A model generated the notes under the pieces. The model worked only from the letters and a program-made list of their open reading frames with translations, ran no database searches and had not been told where the DNA came from. Of a stretch of 64,000 bases of DNA, positions 13,463 to 25,462 are shown piece after piece. Origin of the DNA: Hemibagrus wyckioides (taxonomy: Eukaryota; Chordata; Actinopteri; Siluriformes; Bagridae). Each line of letters opens with the position of its first letter. Position 1 is the stretch's first letter. The position numbers and the translations under genes are program-made. The stretch covers positions 26,635,259 to 26,699,258 of the forward strand of contig NC_080714.1 in NCBI RefSeq assembly GCF_019097595.1, read 5' to 3'.

Positions 13463-14054
13463 TTTAGGGCCACTTGTGTTGAGGGTTGGATTAAAACCGT
13501 TCCATTTAAGTGGTCAGTCAAGCCAGCTAACAGCTATAAGAACCCAATAATAAATACTTACTGTGATGTTTGTGATATATTCATGCTATTGTGCCTTGCG
13601 GTTTCCACGACTGGAACTTTAAAAGCAAGCACCTCCTGGCAATGCATCATGGAGGGGTGAGAACATTGCTCTAGGGTAGTGGTTTCCAAACGTGCTGTTT
13701 AGGGACCCCCCAGGAGGATCCCGTGAAGCACTGCCAGAGGGTCTGTGATCTTTCACTGTGATTTAGTTACACCATTATCCGAGTTAAAAATAATGCCATC
13801 TTCGGTGTTACGTGTTTTATGTGCAGAAAGTGCAGGTGTTAAAAAAAGCTTTACGGCTCCAAGAAGAAGACAAAATATTATTGTGGTTCGATCCTGAGCT
13901 TGGGCTAGTGTCTGAGCAAAGTTTCCAATGTTTTCCAGTTTCCTCCCTATTCTCAGAAATATCATGGTAAGTGGCTTGACTATGCTAAATTGTTGCTCAG
14001 TGTGTGTGTGTGTGCCCCCACAATGCAGGGTATGTTCTCACATCTCACTGAGAT

Positions 14055-14175
14055 AGTCTCCAGAACCACTGCAGCTCCGCTCAAGATTACTGGTGCCTCA
14101 TAGACCCAGGGTCCAGGGTTTGATCCTGAGCGCCGGGTTTCTATCTGACCCAGATCAGGATAAAGCGCTTACTGA
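14055..14175 (+). mobile_element. Retroposon fragment (teleost SINE/LINE-type, internally deleted)
   Basis: It contains a B-box-like gggtttgatcctgag block and the 3' motif ggataaagcgcttactga. Both are typical of widespread teleost interspersed retroposons. Related blocks are at 39880-40065 and 54125-54240. Confidence 0.5.
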
Positions 14176-15154
14176 AAGAGAGTGTGTGTGTTAACAAAAG
14201 GTGGTTACAAAAGGTTTGATAACCCCTGACCTAGCTTTCTTAAGTCTCACTTTCTATACACCGGTGTTGTGTTGACACTGGTCCAAGAATCCTTTCCGTT
14301 GATGGATGGTGTAGAAAAGAGGTGACAGTTTTTACTTCCTGAAAGTACATTTTTCCCAGTAAACACTTTTGCTAACCAACAGACCGAGAAGTGGAATGAA
14401 AACGATGGTCAGTGCAGCCAAACCTCCAGTTTTAACTTTTGTTTTTGGAAGAAGAATCATACAAATATAAAGAAAATTCTTTTTTTTCAAACGTAGAAAG
14501 AGAGAGTTTTACTCAAAGGTGGCACTGGCAACATGATCTTCCTCTTAGTAACCCACTGAGCCGCCACGGACTCCTGTAGAATATGCTAGAATTCGCTGGA
14601 ACAAGGCTAGTAACCTAACCCCATTCTAAGGAATGACGCAATTCTGACAAACGAGCATGTAAAGCTTCCACTTGAAACGCCTCGATTGATGAGCCTCAGT
14701 TATATTTAGTTGGTTTTCTTTCTCCATTTGGCATTCCAGCGTTTGTTCCGCAAGCTTCCTGCCCCCAAGGAACAGAACAGAACAGAACATTTCACACACA
14801 TTTGTCATTAAAATGCTTTAGTTTGTCATGCAGGATTTAGTGCACCAACAGACGGGACGACATTTAGGCTCGTTTCTCAAATGGGCTGTAAAATAGATTT
14901 GGGTAAAAAAAAGAAATAAATCATTTCTAAATTGTTTGAGTGAAATAAAGACCTCTATATTTCACAGTCAGGGTTAATGATATGGTTTTTCAGTGCTCGT
15001 AGTGCCACCTGGTGGATAATGCAACTGTGTGTGCTCTGTTGTTAATTTCTAAATTATTACTAACAATTACTGTAAGTCCTAGTTGTGCTAATAAGATAGA
15101 ACAATAGGCACAATATTAAGCACTTTGGCTATGGCACTTCCTCACGAAATTCTT

Positions 15155-15455
15155 CTTCTTCTTCTTTGGGCTTTTCCCTTCAGGAGTGGCCACAGTGAAT
15201 CATCCTGCCTGGCAGTTCCATGTCCAACATTCTCCTACCAATATACTCAGTCCCCCTCCTCTGAACATGTCCAAACCATCTCAATCTGGCCTCTCCCTGA
15301 CTTTGTCCCCCAAACATCCAACATGAGCTGTCCCTCTGATGTACTCGTTCCTAATCCTGTCCAACCATGTCCCTCTTCAGCTCTGCTACCTCCAGCTCTG
15401 ACTCCTGTCTCTTCCTCAGTGACACCGCCTCTAAACCATACACCTTCCCCTTGAT
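15155..15455 (-). pseudogene. LINE reverse-transcriptase C-terminal remnant
   Basis: On the minus strand the broken translation reads VYGLEAVSLRKRQESELEVA, then RIRNEYIRGTAHVG, then GTEYIGRRMLDMELPG. This is the pattern of the C-terminal region of fish non-LTR retrotransposon polyproteins. Stops, a deletion and frame shifts make it a dead fragment. The family (RTE-like or other) was not settled. Confidence 0.65.
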
Positions 15456-15839
15456 TCTTGCCGATATTACTTCATCATGAAATGCAGTCCTGAAAATTTG
15501 CATACAAATTGCTGCACCAGATATATCCCAATGTATATTTCAACACATTCAGTATGTTCAGTTTACTGGACCTGTGGAACCCTTGATCTTGCACATTTTA
15601 GTATTTTCACCTGTTCTAACACACCCACTGCAAACCAGGAACACCTTTCATTCGTTTCTTAGTTGAGTTCAAGCAAGAAAACAGTAATTTATCATAATGG
15701 ATTATTTCACATGTTAATTCATATTTTTTTGATAATTGGTGCTTATGCAGTTATGTTGATTTTGAATGTAAAATTGAATGTAAAATTGTTACCTGTGCAA
15801 ATCTTTTAAGGGCAGCTGTCAATGTTATTTAAGATTTTT

Positions 15840-16235
15840 TTCTTTTAATCTACATTCACTGACCACTTTATGTTCATTCATACAACTGTCCAGTCAGCCA
15901 CTCTGCTGTTGTAGACCACCTCCCTGACATGCTGTGCATTCTGAGATGCTTTTCAGCTCACCACGGTGGTTTAGAGTGGTAACTATAGACATGTTTTCTC
16001 AGCCTGGCCTCTGGTCTCCTCTGACCTCATTGTTAAACTGGACGTTTCTGCTCACAGACTCATTGCTTACTGGATGTTTTTGCTTTTCACACCATTTGAG
16101 TGTTATGTGTGAAAACCCCAGGAAATCAGCAGTTTCTAAAATTCTCAAAGCAGCACATTTGATGCCAACCACCATGCCCCAGTTCTCCCAACTCCTTGAG
16201 CACACTGAGATATTTTCTGATGTTTGATGTGAACT
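15840..16235 (-). mobile_element. Tc1-like transposase N-terminal remnant, third subfamily
   Basis: The minus-strand translation contains ETADFLGFSHITLKWCEKQK, a decayed form of the Tc1 helix-turn-helix segment (ETADLLGFSR...WCEKQK type). The terminus-like end is at about 15840-15900. Frames are broken. Confidence 0.55.
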
Positions 16236-16489
16236 TTACCCAAAGCTCCTTTGCTCTATTGTTGACTGTGAAGTGGTTGGACGCTTTATGTCCCGGGAAG
16301 CCCTGTCTGTCACATATCTGTCACCTTCTGGCTCTCCCTTTTAATTATACCGTCATAGCTTGTCTTGCCAGTGTCCCTGTCTGCACTTCACACATAGTCT
16401 ACATTGTCTTTAAACATCACATGATCACAAGCATACCTAATATCTTTCTCTCTCTCTCTCTGTCGAGCTACATGTCCTAAACTTGAGCT

Positions 16490-16680
16490 CCCAGTATTCC
16501 GAGTTCCCAGCATAACCACTTCTTCTTTCTGGACCTGCCTCATCCATCCAGACACTACCCGGTCCCAAGCCCAGATAAACATGGGAGGGTTGCGTCAGGA
16601 AGGGCATCCGGCGTAAACCCTGCGCCAAGTTGTTGCGAACCCTCACACACGTAGGGAGCACCCGAAAGATCAACAACAAG
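16490..16680 (-). mobile_element. LINE 3' tail fragment
   Basis: Contains caggaagggcatccggcgta and surrounding sequence. The same tail recurs at 35975-36060, which marks it as an interspersed retroposon end. Confidence 0.5.
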
Positions 16681-17012
16681 ATATTTTATATTTTCAAATG
16701 GAGTAACGACGAAGTGTAAATACGTTAAGGAGAGAATGTTTAATGTCTCAAACACATACATAAATATTAACAAATATAATCTGTATGCTTCAGACAGGGA
16801 AAAAATAACAGCAAACAATTACAATGACAGAAATGACTCGGAATCGAAAAAAAAAGAAAAAAGTATTTCTAATACTGCGTTCTACAAACAAAAAGTTTCT
16901 ACACATTTAAGAGAGAGCAGTTAGGGCTGTTAAAAAGGATATTTCTCGCTAAATAGAATATTACAGTACTTTAAAAGTGTATAAAAATAGAGTCTTTGAA
17001 AACTTTGGTTCG

Positions 17013-17018
17013 TTTATT
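17013..17018 (-). terminator. Candidate mob3a polyadenylation signal (AATAAA)
   Basis: AATAAA on the minus strand, about 72 nt beyond the mob3a stop codon. A longer 3' UTR cannot be excluded. Confidence 0.45.
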
Positions 17019-17089
17019 TAAATCGTTGAAATAGGGCGCACGTGCGGCTCCGCCGACCTTTCCGGAACGTTCTGCCTCGAGGCGGCGGT

Positions 17090-17119
17090 TCAGTGACACA
17101 CCCGTGACGTCATCTCTTT
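17090..17119 (-). CDS. mob3a: mob3a coding exon 3 (nine codons plus stop)
   Basis: The short exon AAA GAG ATG ACG ... CAC TGA encodes KEMTSRVCH and stops. It follows acceptor TCTCTAACAG. Other MOB3 proteins end in KEMT(S/A)RMCH, so the position is convincing despite the small size. Met is replaced by Val. Confidence 0.88.
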   Translation of the reverse strand, partial: KEMTSRVCH

Positions 17120-19288
17120 CTGTTAGAGAGAGAAACAGACGATTGAAGGCATTAAAAAAAATGATGTTATGTTGTTGTTCATGAACTTGTGAAAGCTGCC
17201 ATCATGTAAACAAACAAACAAAAATCTGATCCAAAAATGAAAGCACATGCAATACGTGTAATATTGTTGTCTTTGTGCTTGTGGACTGGTAGGTTTTTGT
17301 TACAGAAATCACTACTGAGTGTGTTTTAATAAAATAAAATAAAAATAAAATAATATAAATAAATAAATGACAGAATTATATTTGTCACTACTCGATCCGT
17401 ATTGGAAACACAACTTGTACTGCGCATGTGCAAAATTGCCGCTAACAACACATTATAACATTATATTATTTGTAGGATCAGTAAAGCGTTTCGTCAGACA
17501 ACGATTAGACACATTTCTGCGCATGCGCAGTACAGATCCAGTAGTTACAATCCTATTTTAGTTATTTTCCAACGCCATCTAGTGGCTGCAGTTGGTATTG
17601 GCATGATGATCGTTCTGAGTTTTCTAACTTTCTCCCGGAAGTGACGTAAGGGCATCAGTCATGATCAAGCGGAAATCTCTCTGTATATAATTAGGGCGTT
17701 TGTGTAAGTGAGGATTGTTGATTATGTTTTGCTTGCATCGTTAGTATACAGCTTTATGTTCTTGCTCTTATATATGTGTATGTACACCGATCAGTCCCCC
17801 TTTTGCTGCCAAAACAGCCCTGACCTGTCGAGGCATGGGCTCCACTAGATCCCTGAAGGTGTGCTGTGGTATCTGGCATCAAGATGTTAGCAGCAGATCC
17901 TTTAAATCGTGTAAGTTAGGAGCTGGAGCCTCCATGGTCACCACCTCACAACTTACAGAACTTAAAGGACTTACAGCACATAAAGGATACTTTTGATAGA
18001 TACTGACCACTGCAGACCGCGAACACCCCACAACAGCTGCAGTATTGGAGATGCTCTGATCCAGTGGTCTAGCCATCACAATTTGGACTTGTAAACTCGC
18101 TCAAATCCTCACGCTTGCCCATTTTTCCTGCTTCTAACATCACCTTTGAGGACAAAATGTTCACTTGCTGCCTAATATATCCCACCCACTAACAGGTGCC
18201 ATGATGAGCAGATCTTATTCACTTCACCTCTCACTGCTCACAGTGTTATTCCTGATCTGATGGCGTGTATGATGTCTATGCTTTGATACTGATGTGTATG
18301 ATTGTGAGTTAAATGTAGTATGGTGTAACAATATGGTGCCCTACTGTCTGCTATGCTTATGTACGTGAATGTGTCCATTTACTTTTGGTTTTTGTGTATT
18401 TTGCAGTTTCACGCTTGATCTTTTAAATCTTTGGGAGTTTGATGGGAAAGAGGTGTGTTTATGTCTCTGATATATGGTATATACATGGCGCACATATCAA
18501 GGACAAAAACTTGTCGATTTTGTGCTTGTAGGTTTGTGTTATCGAAATCACTACTGAGTGTGTTCTCAGAAGATAAATAAATAAATAAACGACAGCATTA
18601 TCATTTTGCAAGTGGAAAGAGCTGGCTACAAATGAACCCTAGATGTTTTTCTCTAGTGCTTTGAGGATTATGCATCTAACTACAAACAAATGCTGATGGC
18701 TACCAGTTTAGCTTTGCGTAAAGACGTCATGCACACTGCCACGTCTCCTCACGTCACATAGAGATGCCGGACTCACTGACGTCCAGGGCGAGTATGCGCT
18801 GCTTACTTCTTAGCGACAACAAAAAGCAAAATAAACCGAACCAATTGACACCACACGTGTCTTTTGATTGTGACATTTTCTTGGACGAACCCTTTCTCTG
18901 AGTGTCATGGGCCGAGACCAGGAGAGATGATGTGGAAAACCCTGTGAATCACGCTGGCACTGGGAACTCCCTGAGGCACCCGTAACGGGCTGGTTAGTCA
19001 CGGCAAGGCGTCTTTTTGTCTTTTGCTTCTCCTCCCTTCACTTCTCTTTTTACATATGTAAATGGAAACATGTGCATGCACACAAAATAACACACACCGT
19101 CCTCCACGCACTGTGTACACTTTCCACTGCCTTCATCACACACACACACACACACTTTTCTCACCATCCTTATGTGTACTATCCTTCCCCGGACATCATT
19201 ATTAGTTCAGATAATTAAAGCTCTGCTATGTAAATTTAACCCTAACCTTAACCTCAGGAACCAGAAAGGATTTTTTAGCTTTTGAAGA

Positions 19289-19336
<48 letters not shown>

Positions 19337-21902
19337 AGTAGTTTTCCACACGGGGACCAGCCAAATTTCCCCATAAGGTCAAAACTGTCACATATTCCTT
19401 TCCTTGTAAGGTCAATTGGTTCCCACCAAAATATAAAAACATGTTCCCACACACACACACACACTTTCTATGTGTCTCTTTAAAACTTTCTCTCTTTAGT
19501 TGTCCATCTGAAGAAACCCTTAAAACACGTAGCTCAGGTAGGAGCGAAAATCCTTAAATGAACCGTTAACAAACCTTCCCCTTTTTCTAAAAAAGTAGGA
19601 TTACTAATACCTGTCTGCTTCCTGTTACACAACAGTGCATGTGAAAGCGGGAAGATGCGGTATAGTGACATCATTTCCTGTCTACACTAAAAGCAGAGTG
19701 TCAGGGTTTTGTTTTAAGCTTTTATTCGACGCCCATGTAGATGCAAACGGAAATTATGAATGGGAATATATTGAAGGTTGGTGTTCCTATCTGGTTGCTA
19801 GGCAACACCTTAAGTGTCTTTCTAAGTATTATTATGGTACGACATGAAGGAAGGAAATTTTGCCACGGTGTTTCCTGTAGTATCTTGTCCTTTTAAAAAT
19901 TAAATATCACTGATTTGACTCTTTAGCGTCTGAACCATTTGTAGCTCCGCCCACACGTCTGTGTTGGTACACTGTGTAACCACATGAACACTCGAAACAT
20001 TCGTGCTTCCAAAAAACAATTCTCAAGCTTCTCGTCTCGATGCTACTTAAGAGCTGCTGCTGTAATCATCAAGACTCGTGTCTGGTGCTCAACCCAGGAC
20101 AACACACTCAGTAAGACTCTTAGTCTTTGCTCTCCTACACCAGGATGCTGATTTCAGATCACTCTAGACGAGAGAGCATGGGTTCCTCTTGAGGTTGCGG
20201 GAGATTTTCCTTGCCCGCATTCACCTCTGGCTCGCTCATTAGCGACCTAAACTTCATCCAGATTTCAGCAAGCGCTATACAAAATAAAGGAACTGATTGA
20301 ACCATGACCCTGGATCACAGGTTTTCAACCAATGCTGAAGAACTCTCCTTCTCAAGGGATGAAAACCTGTGATCTAGAACCTTAAGATTTTTTTCATACT
20401 GTTTGTACAACACACACACACACACAACAGCACTGACCAGTGGTTCCAGCTCCTTGTGGTCTATGAGGTTGAATTCAGTGACGAAGTAGTAGAAATGTTT
20501 GTAACAGGTGTTGACGTGCGCTTCTGCCCCCATCTGAGTGACGCGGTCGAAGTGGTGGATGTAGACGTGCACAAAGACACGGAACAGACGCGACAGGATC
20601 TTCTTCGCCACCTGCATGAAGCTCTTAGGGAAGGGCGTACCTGTGGGGTGAAGAGACATGGTGATGTTACTTTTTAAACGCTTTAGGTAAACATTATAAC
20701 TGGAATATTAGCATTTAGATGATCGTTTCTCTCATGCGGTCATAGGTTTAAGGTTATACCTAAGGTTGAGCTGACCTAGATTGTAGGTATTTTAGGGGCA
20801 GTGGTAGCTCAAGTGGTTAAAGCACTGGGTTGTTGATAGGAAGATTGGGGTTCAAACCCAGCTACTGCCAAGCTACCATTGCTGGGCAACTGAGCAAGGC
20901 CCTTAACCCTGTCTGCTCCAGGGGTGCTGCAGTTCATTATAGACACAGTGACACCATTAAAGCTGCTGTCACAGAGCGATTCCGGGTTGCCATTTTGGTC
21001 TAACTTCCTCTCAGTTTTCAGACTTCACCATGACTCTCACCCATACCACTCCACCCTCCACCCCCCCAAACACACACACACACAAGCTGCATTAAAACCA
21101 CACGTAAGAAATCCCCGCTGCTGAAGCCACTCCAGACTCAAGGCTAAAAAAACCTTGATGTTATAAATGAGCAATTATTTTATACACAGGAGTGTGTGAT
21201 GTGACATTGCATCACTAGCTCTGTAAATTCCACGTCACGTTACTGAACACAACACAGCCTTATTCTGCTTATTATTAATTCTTGATTCTGACTGGTCAGA
21301 ATGTGTTGATATACACAGATCAGGCACAACATTATGAGTACTGAAGTGAATAAGACTGATGATCTCCTCATCATGGCACCTGTTAGTGGGTGGGATATAT
21401 TAAAAAGTCAAAAATGTCAAAGTCAAAGGAGCTTTATTGTCACTTCAACCCTATATAACTGATGCAGTACACAGTGAAATGAAACAACGTTCCTCCTAGA
21501 CCAAAGGTGCTTTGGTATTAGACAGCAAGTGAACATTTTGTCCTCAAAGTTGATGTGTTAGTAGCAGGAAAAATGGACAAGTGTTTGAGCGAGTTTGACG
21601 AAGGGCCGAATCATCAGAGCATCTCCAAAACTGTAGCCCTTGTGGGGTGTTCCCGGTCTGTAGTGGTCAGTATCTATCAAAAGTATCCTTTAAGTCATGT
21701 ACGTTAGGTAGGGCCTACATGGGCACCTAGCATCTTAGAGGACTTAAAGGATCTGCTGCTAACATCTTGGTGCCAGATACCACAGCACACCTTCAGGAAT
21801 CTAGTGGAGTCCATGCCTTGAAGGGTCAGGGCAAAAGGGGGACCAACACAATATTAGGCAGGTGGTCATAATGTTATGCCTGATTATACAACATCTGTTG
21901 CA

Positions 21903-21949
<47 letters not shown>

Positions 21950-23428
21950 ATATCTTACATAAAATATATATTAGATTCAATTAGCAGAATATAATTAGCA
22001 GAATATAATAATCATGCTGGAGTTTTGTTTAAGTGTCCTCGCTGTAATTGTATAGATTTGTGTCTAACATATAGAAAAAACTAACAAATTAAGGAAAGCA
22101 ATTGGTTACTTTTCTACCACAATGTTGAGATCATATGGTCATTTTACTCTGTCCTTATAATGGACAAGACGTCTTGGTGTATCACAGTATCATGATATTT
22201 TCTTTGCCTCTCCTAAATATCTCTGTCTTTGTGCACTTTATAAATAGCAGACTGATGAAGATTTAATTACGCCATTAAGCTCTCTCGGGCTTGGCAGCGT
22301 TTTGAAAAGGTGTATTTATATCCTAATCCAGGCTGCGTCACCTGATTTGAAAGGTGACGCTTGGATGAGTGCAGGAGCGGTGAGGCGTCAGGTTTAGGGT
22401 GACAAACGAGACCGAGACGGTGAGAGGAAAAAGCCTGAATCATGTGGATTGACCTCCTGCTTTAGAAGAAACGTCTTTTTTATCTGTGTGGCATTTTGAT
22501 TAAATAATATTCATCAGCAGCACGTGATCGTGTTTTTAAACGTAATTCGTTGTGTGATTACACTCTGTCCTGCGACGTGTGTCCAGGGAGTCACTGGGCT
22601 TTCTTACTTCGCATATTTGTATGTCATTTGAATGCAAAAAGAAGTTCACGCCCAGGTCTGTACCTAAAAAACAAGCCTAGGGTGCTTAGGAGGGTTTAAA
22701 CATCGATTACAAATCTAACTCACTAGCCAATCATGCTAAGATCACTAGCCAATCATGAGCTCATGTATGTAGAAGATCACTAGCCAATCATGCTAAGACC
22801 ACTAGCCAATCATGAGCTCATGTATGTAGAAGATCACTAGCCAATCATGCTAAGACCACTAGCCAATCATGAGCTCATGTATGCAGCAGATCACCAGCCA
22901 ATCATGCTAAGACCACTAGCCAATCATGAGCTCATGTATGTCTTACACCATCACCAATCGAGAATTCTACAGCCTGTGCTATAAGTATGAAGTGTTTGAG
23001 GTTTTCTTACCAACATTAGTGGGGAAGATCTGCTCGTTGTTGATCTGTACCTCGATCCAGTCCATCAGCAGACTCATGTACTTCGGGGCAGAAAGCGCCG
23101 TGGGCTTCTTGTACTTGTGCTCGTCCTGCCAGCGGTACTCGTACTTGGGCCCTCCGGACATGACGGGGCACGTCTGCTCGGTGCACGACTCGCTGATGGT
23201 GCCGTAGATCAGGTTGATGCGGTTGAAGAAGTCCACCACGTGCACGGCCACCCAGTCGCTCAGGTCCTCGCCGTGAGGCAGCTGCACGGCCAGCTTCAGG
23301 TCCAGACCTGCATTCAGCGACGCCTGCGCCTTCTTGTGCAGCTCGAAGCGCTGCGTGCCTGGCTCGAACTTGCGCTTGGGCCGGAATGTTCTGTCTTTGT
23401 TGAAGACTTGCTTCAGGGCCAGAGACAT
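17090..23428 (-). CDS. mob3a: mob3a, MOB kinase activator 3A (complete coding sequence, 216 aa)
   Basis: Three coding exons (23011-23428, 20438-20640, 17090-17119) splice in frame with GT-AG introns to a 216-residue MOB-family protein; human MOB3A is about 217. MOB proteins are small adaptors that bind and regulate NDR/LATS or MST-type kinases. It begins [20 protein letters not shown]. Residues matching the MOB1 zinc ligands are present: C82 and C87 in [13 protein letters not shown], and H164 and H169 in [12 protein letters not shown]. The segment FPTNVGTPFPK favours MOB3A over MOB3B/C. The last exon supplies only KEMTSRVCH and the stop. It was found by matching the expected MOB3 C-terminus, and its acceptor CTCTAACAG and phase 0 agree. 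In human MOB3A sits beside MKNK2, as here. The 5' UTR exon upstream of 23450 was not located. Confidence 0.95.
17383..17548. mobile_element. MITE with NRF1-like motifs in its inverted ends (mob3a intron 2)
   Basis: The left end cactactcgatccgta...actgcgcatgtgc is the inverse of the right end ctgcgcatgcgcagtacagatccagtag. A second copy of the family is at about 57797-58068. No coding capacity. Confidence 0.65.
17777..18255 (-). mobile_element. Tc1/mariner-type remnant (copy B of the 'cataacattatgacca' family)
   Basis: Starts with acaccgatcagtcccccttt and ends near 18255 with a decayed terminus. It includes the block gatagatactgaccactgc at about 17996 and the minus-strand HTH remnant [18 protein letters not shown]. 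It lies in mob3a intron 2. Confidence 0.75.
18256..20437. other. Remainder of mob3a intron 2
   Basis: Apart from the (AAAT)n tract and CA tracts, the only recognisable item is a retroposon-tail-like stretch at about 20095-20290 (tttttccttgcc-like block, ctcgctcattagcgac, gcgctatacaaa). It resembles a common teleost interspersed tail. A shortened relative is near 43090-43135. Confidence 0.4.
19289..19336. repeat. (AAAT)n microsatellite
   Basis: About twelve tandem AAAT units in mob3a intron 2. Confidence 0.9.
20438..20640 (-). CDS. mob3a: mob3a coding exon 2 (MOB core with histidine ligands)
   Basis: The exon follows acceptor CACCCCACAG and encodes [20 protein letters not shown] on to [11 protein letters not shown]. 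It ends at donor CTG|GTCAGTGC. The length is 203 nt. Confidence 0.93.
20795..20930 (+). mobile_element. tRNA-derived SINE (mob3a intron 1)
   Basis: A Pol III A-box-like tagctcaagtgg (20805-20816) and B-box ggttcaaaccc (20849-20859) lie about 33 bp apart, as in tRNA genes. No acceptor stem or anticodon arm can be folded with confidence. An inverted relative is at 53890-54070. Confidence 0.75.
21309..21897 (+). mobile_element. Tc1/mariner-type element, copy C, with a nested insertion
   Basis: Both ends are present: cagatcaggcacaacattat at the left, and the inverse ggtcataatgttatgcctga at the right. The plus-strand HTH remnant reads [20 protein letters not shown] then [16 protein letters not shown]. 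The left part is interrupted by foreign DNA at about 21400-21520. Confidence 0.8.
21400..21522. mobile_element. Short retroposon-like insertion nested inside Tc1 copy C
   Basis: The sequence from aaaagtcaaaaatg to tttggta interrupts the block ggatatatta...ttagacagcaagtg, which is continuous in the copy at 30411 (ggatatattaggcagcaagtg). The insert contains gctttattgtcacttc and cagtacacagtgaaat, seen in many fish retroposon tails. Confidence 0.6.
21905..21950. repeat. (AT)n microsatellite
   Basis: About twenty TA units with one interruption, directly after Tc1 copy C. Confidence 0.9.
22720..22942. repeat. Minisatellite X: CCAAT-bearing repeat in mob3a intron 1
   Basis: Four copies of a 57-bp dimer built from gatcactagccaatcatg units joined to agctcatgtatgtag. 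It carries eight ccaatcat blocks, of which seven or eight read aGCCAATCA. The same repeat forms a longer array at 28020-28625. Confidence 0.9.
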
Positions 23429-23450
23429 GGCGAGGGGACGGTGTGGTTTA
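23011..23450 (-). CDS. mob3a: mob3a coding exon 1 with 22 nt of 5' UTR
   Basis: Acceptor GTCCTCTTTCAG ends at 23451 and the ATG is at 23428-23426. The exon encodes residues 1-139 plus one base and ends at donor GTTG|GTAAGAAA. An in-frame ATG further upstream (about 23515) lies in intron sequence and was rejected. Confidence 0.93.
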
Positions 23451-23554
23451 CTGAAAGAGGACAAGGGAGGAATAAAAACAAACGCTGGCAGGAAGGTCCA
23501 GGCAGCTCGAGTCAATGGCAGCTGGTTTGCAGATCCAGAGAGAAATTCTCTAAG

Positions 23555-23585
23555 AGAGCGAGAGAGAGAGAGAGAGAGAGAGAGG
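23555..23585. repeat. (GA)n microsatellite
   Basis: Dinucleotide tract just upstream of mob3a coding exon 1. Confidence 0.85.
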
Positions 23586-24333
23586 GATTACATAACCAGA
23601 ATAAGTTTCACTTAGAAGGAATTTGACTTGACAGTTGTTCAAATAAGAATTAAGAAGAGACGAAAAACAGTCGCAGACAATATCTTGCGAAATATTTAAA
23701 TATTTTTTTTATATGAAACATCCAAAAGAGGCAGAAATATGACAAAAAGGCATCTAACATCATCTGAACTCACCACTTCGACCATTTCTGAGGACTGTCC
23801 TAAGAGGCATGGCTTAATATTCTAATTAATGCATTGAGGTGAAGCAGGTTGAATTTCCATGGCGAGTTTTAAAACTCTTACAAGGAACACACTACCTGTT
23901 AGACATGAAGGACGTCACAAACTAACCTGACCAACTGTAATTACAATGATATATAATCCACTTTCTGAGTTTAAACCCCATCCAGAATGACCAGTGACAT
24001 TTCTACTTCGAACGCACTTCAGTTTGAGTAGCCTCGGTACAAAAGAGAAGCGATCTTTAAAGCTTTGAACCTTTTGAAAAACATTCTAATTGAGAGCGAC
24101 AGAAGTTCCAGATTTAAAACAAAGACTGCTACGTCAACCAAGCAGAACTGAACACAACAATGCAAGCGCTGCTTCATTCAAAGCTATTAGAGAGGACTAA
24201 CCTGTGATTGTTCATGGTGAAACAAAATGTCACCTGTAATCACACCTGTAATCAGCAGCCGAGTTTAAATCAGAGCGAATAGAAGCTCTCGGGCTTCTGA
24301 GGTGTGTGTAGGGCTGAAAATTCACAGGTCAAA

Positions 24334-24705
24334 CACAATGAAGATGGAACACTGAGAACATGGATCACGAAGAAGATGGAACACAGAACATAAAGAATAT
24401 AAAACACAGAGGAGATGTAACACAGAGAACATCGAACACAGAGAACATGGAACAGGAAAAAGATGGAACACGAAGAAGATGGAACACAGAGAATATGGAA
24501 CACGAGATGGAACACTGAGAACATGGAATACAGAACATAGAGAATATGAAACACAGAGAACATGGAACAGGGAGAAGATGGAACATGGAGAAGATGGAAC
24601 ACTGAGAACATGGAACACAGAACATAGAAAATATGAAACAGAGAAGATGGAACATGGAGAAGATGGAACACGAAGAAGATGTGAACACGGAGAAGATGGA
24701 GTCAT
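24334..24705. repeat. Minisatellite Y (short array): gaacac/gaagatgg repeat
   Basis: Degenerate tandem units built from gaacacagagaacatgg and gaagatggaacac. This is the same family as the long array at 26033. It gives open reading frames on both strands that are artefacts of repetition. Confidence 0.9.
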
Positions 24706-24976
24706 TAAACTTTTACTCCTAGATAATTCTACAGTATGTAAGCCGGTTAAATATTGCGTGTATTGCATCCTGTGTTTGTTTCCTCTTTTTCTTTGTCATT
24801 ACAAATCTCCATGAACACACAGATCATGTTTGATTCACGTCCTGCAGCTGGACTGATTCAGAGTTGAATCACTTTCTCAATAGATTTTGCACGGAAGCAG
24901 GCTGAGACCACAGAGCTCTGACTCTCCCGGACCTGGGGTTCTCGCCTGTCTAAAGAACCTCACTGAAAGGGGAAAA

Positions 24977-25462
24977 TACACTACATTGCCAAAAGTTTTG
25001 GGACAGCCCTCCAAATCATGCAGTTTAGGTGTTGTTTTTCAGGGGTTGGGCTCGGCCCCTTAGTTCCAATGAAAGGAACTCTTAATGCTTCAGCTTCATA
25101 CCAAGACATTTTGGGCAGTTTCATGCCCCCAGCTTTGTGGGAACAGTTTGGGGATGACCCCTTCCTGTTCCAACATGACTGTACACCAGTGACCAAAGCA
25201 AGGTCCATAAAGACATGGATGACCTCAACCCCATAGAACGCCTTTGGGATGAATTAGAGCGGAGACTGTGAGCCAGGCCTTCTTGTCCAACATCAGTGCC
25301 TGACCTCACAAATGCACTTCTAGAGAGGAATGGTCAAAAATTCCCATTACATTGTGGGAAGCCTTCCCAGAAGAGCTGAAGCTGTTACAGTGACAAAGGG
25401 CGGGACAACTCCATATTACATTCATGTGCACGTAAAGGCAAAACTTTTGGCAATATAGTGTA
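24977..25462. mobile_element. Tc1-like non-autonomous transposon (sister of 10966-11503)
   Basis: The ends tacactacattgccaaaag and the inverse cttttggcaatatagtgta enclose a roughly 486-bp interior with the plus-strand remnant QDILGSFMPPALWEQFGDDP and WMTSTP (from the W-SPDLNPI region). It is a broken transposase, oriented opposite to the copy at 10966. Confidence 0.8.

Noticed and set aside
15000..15016. CTCF-like gccacctggtgg motif
   Set aside because: Only a short palindromic match lacking the full CTCF consensus. Similar ctagtgg ends occur at other repeat edges.
20795..20930. Possible tRNA gene
   Set aside because: A and B boxes are present but no complete cloverleaf or anticodon arm is seen, and inverted relatives occur elsewhere. 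It is a tRNA-derived SINE.
23429..23515. Upstream in-frame ATG extending mob3a by 29 residues
   Set aside because: A strong acceptor at 23453-23451 lies between it and the accepted start, and MOB3 proteins begin at the accepted [14 protein letters not shown] sequence.
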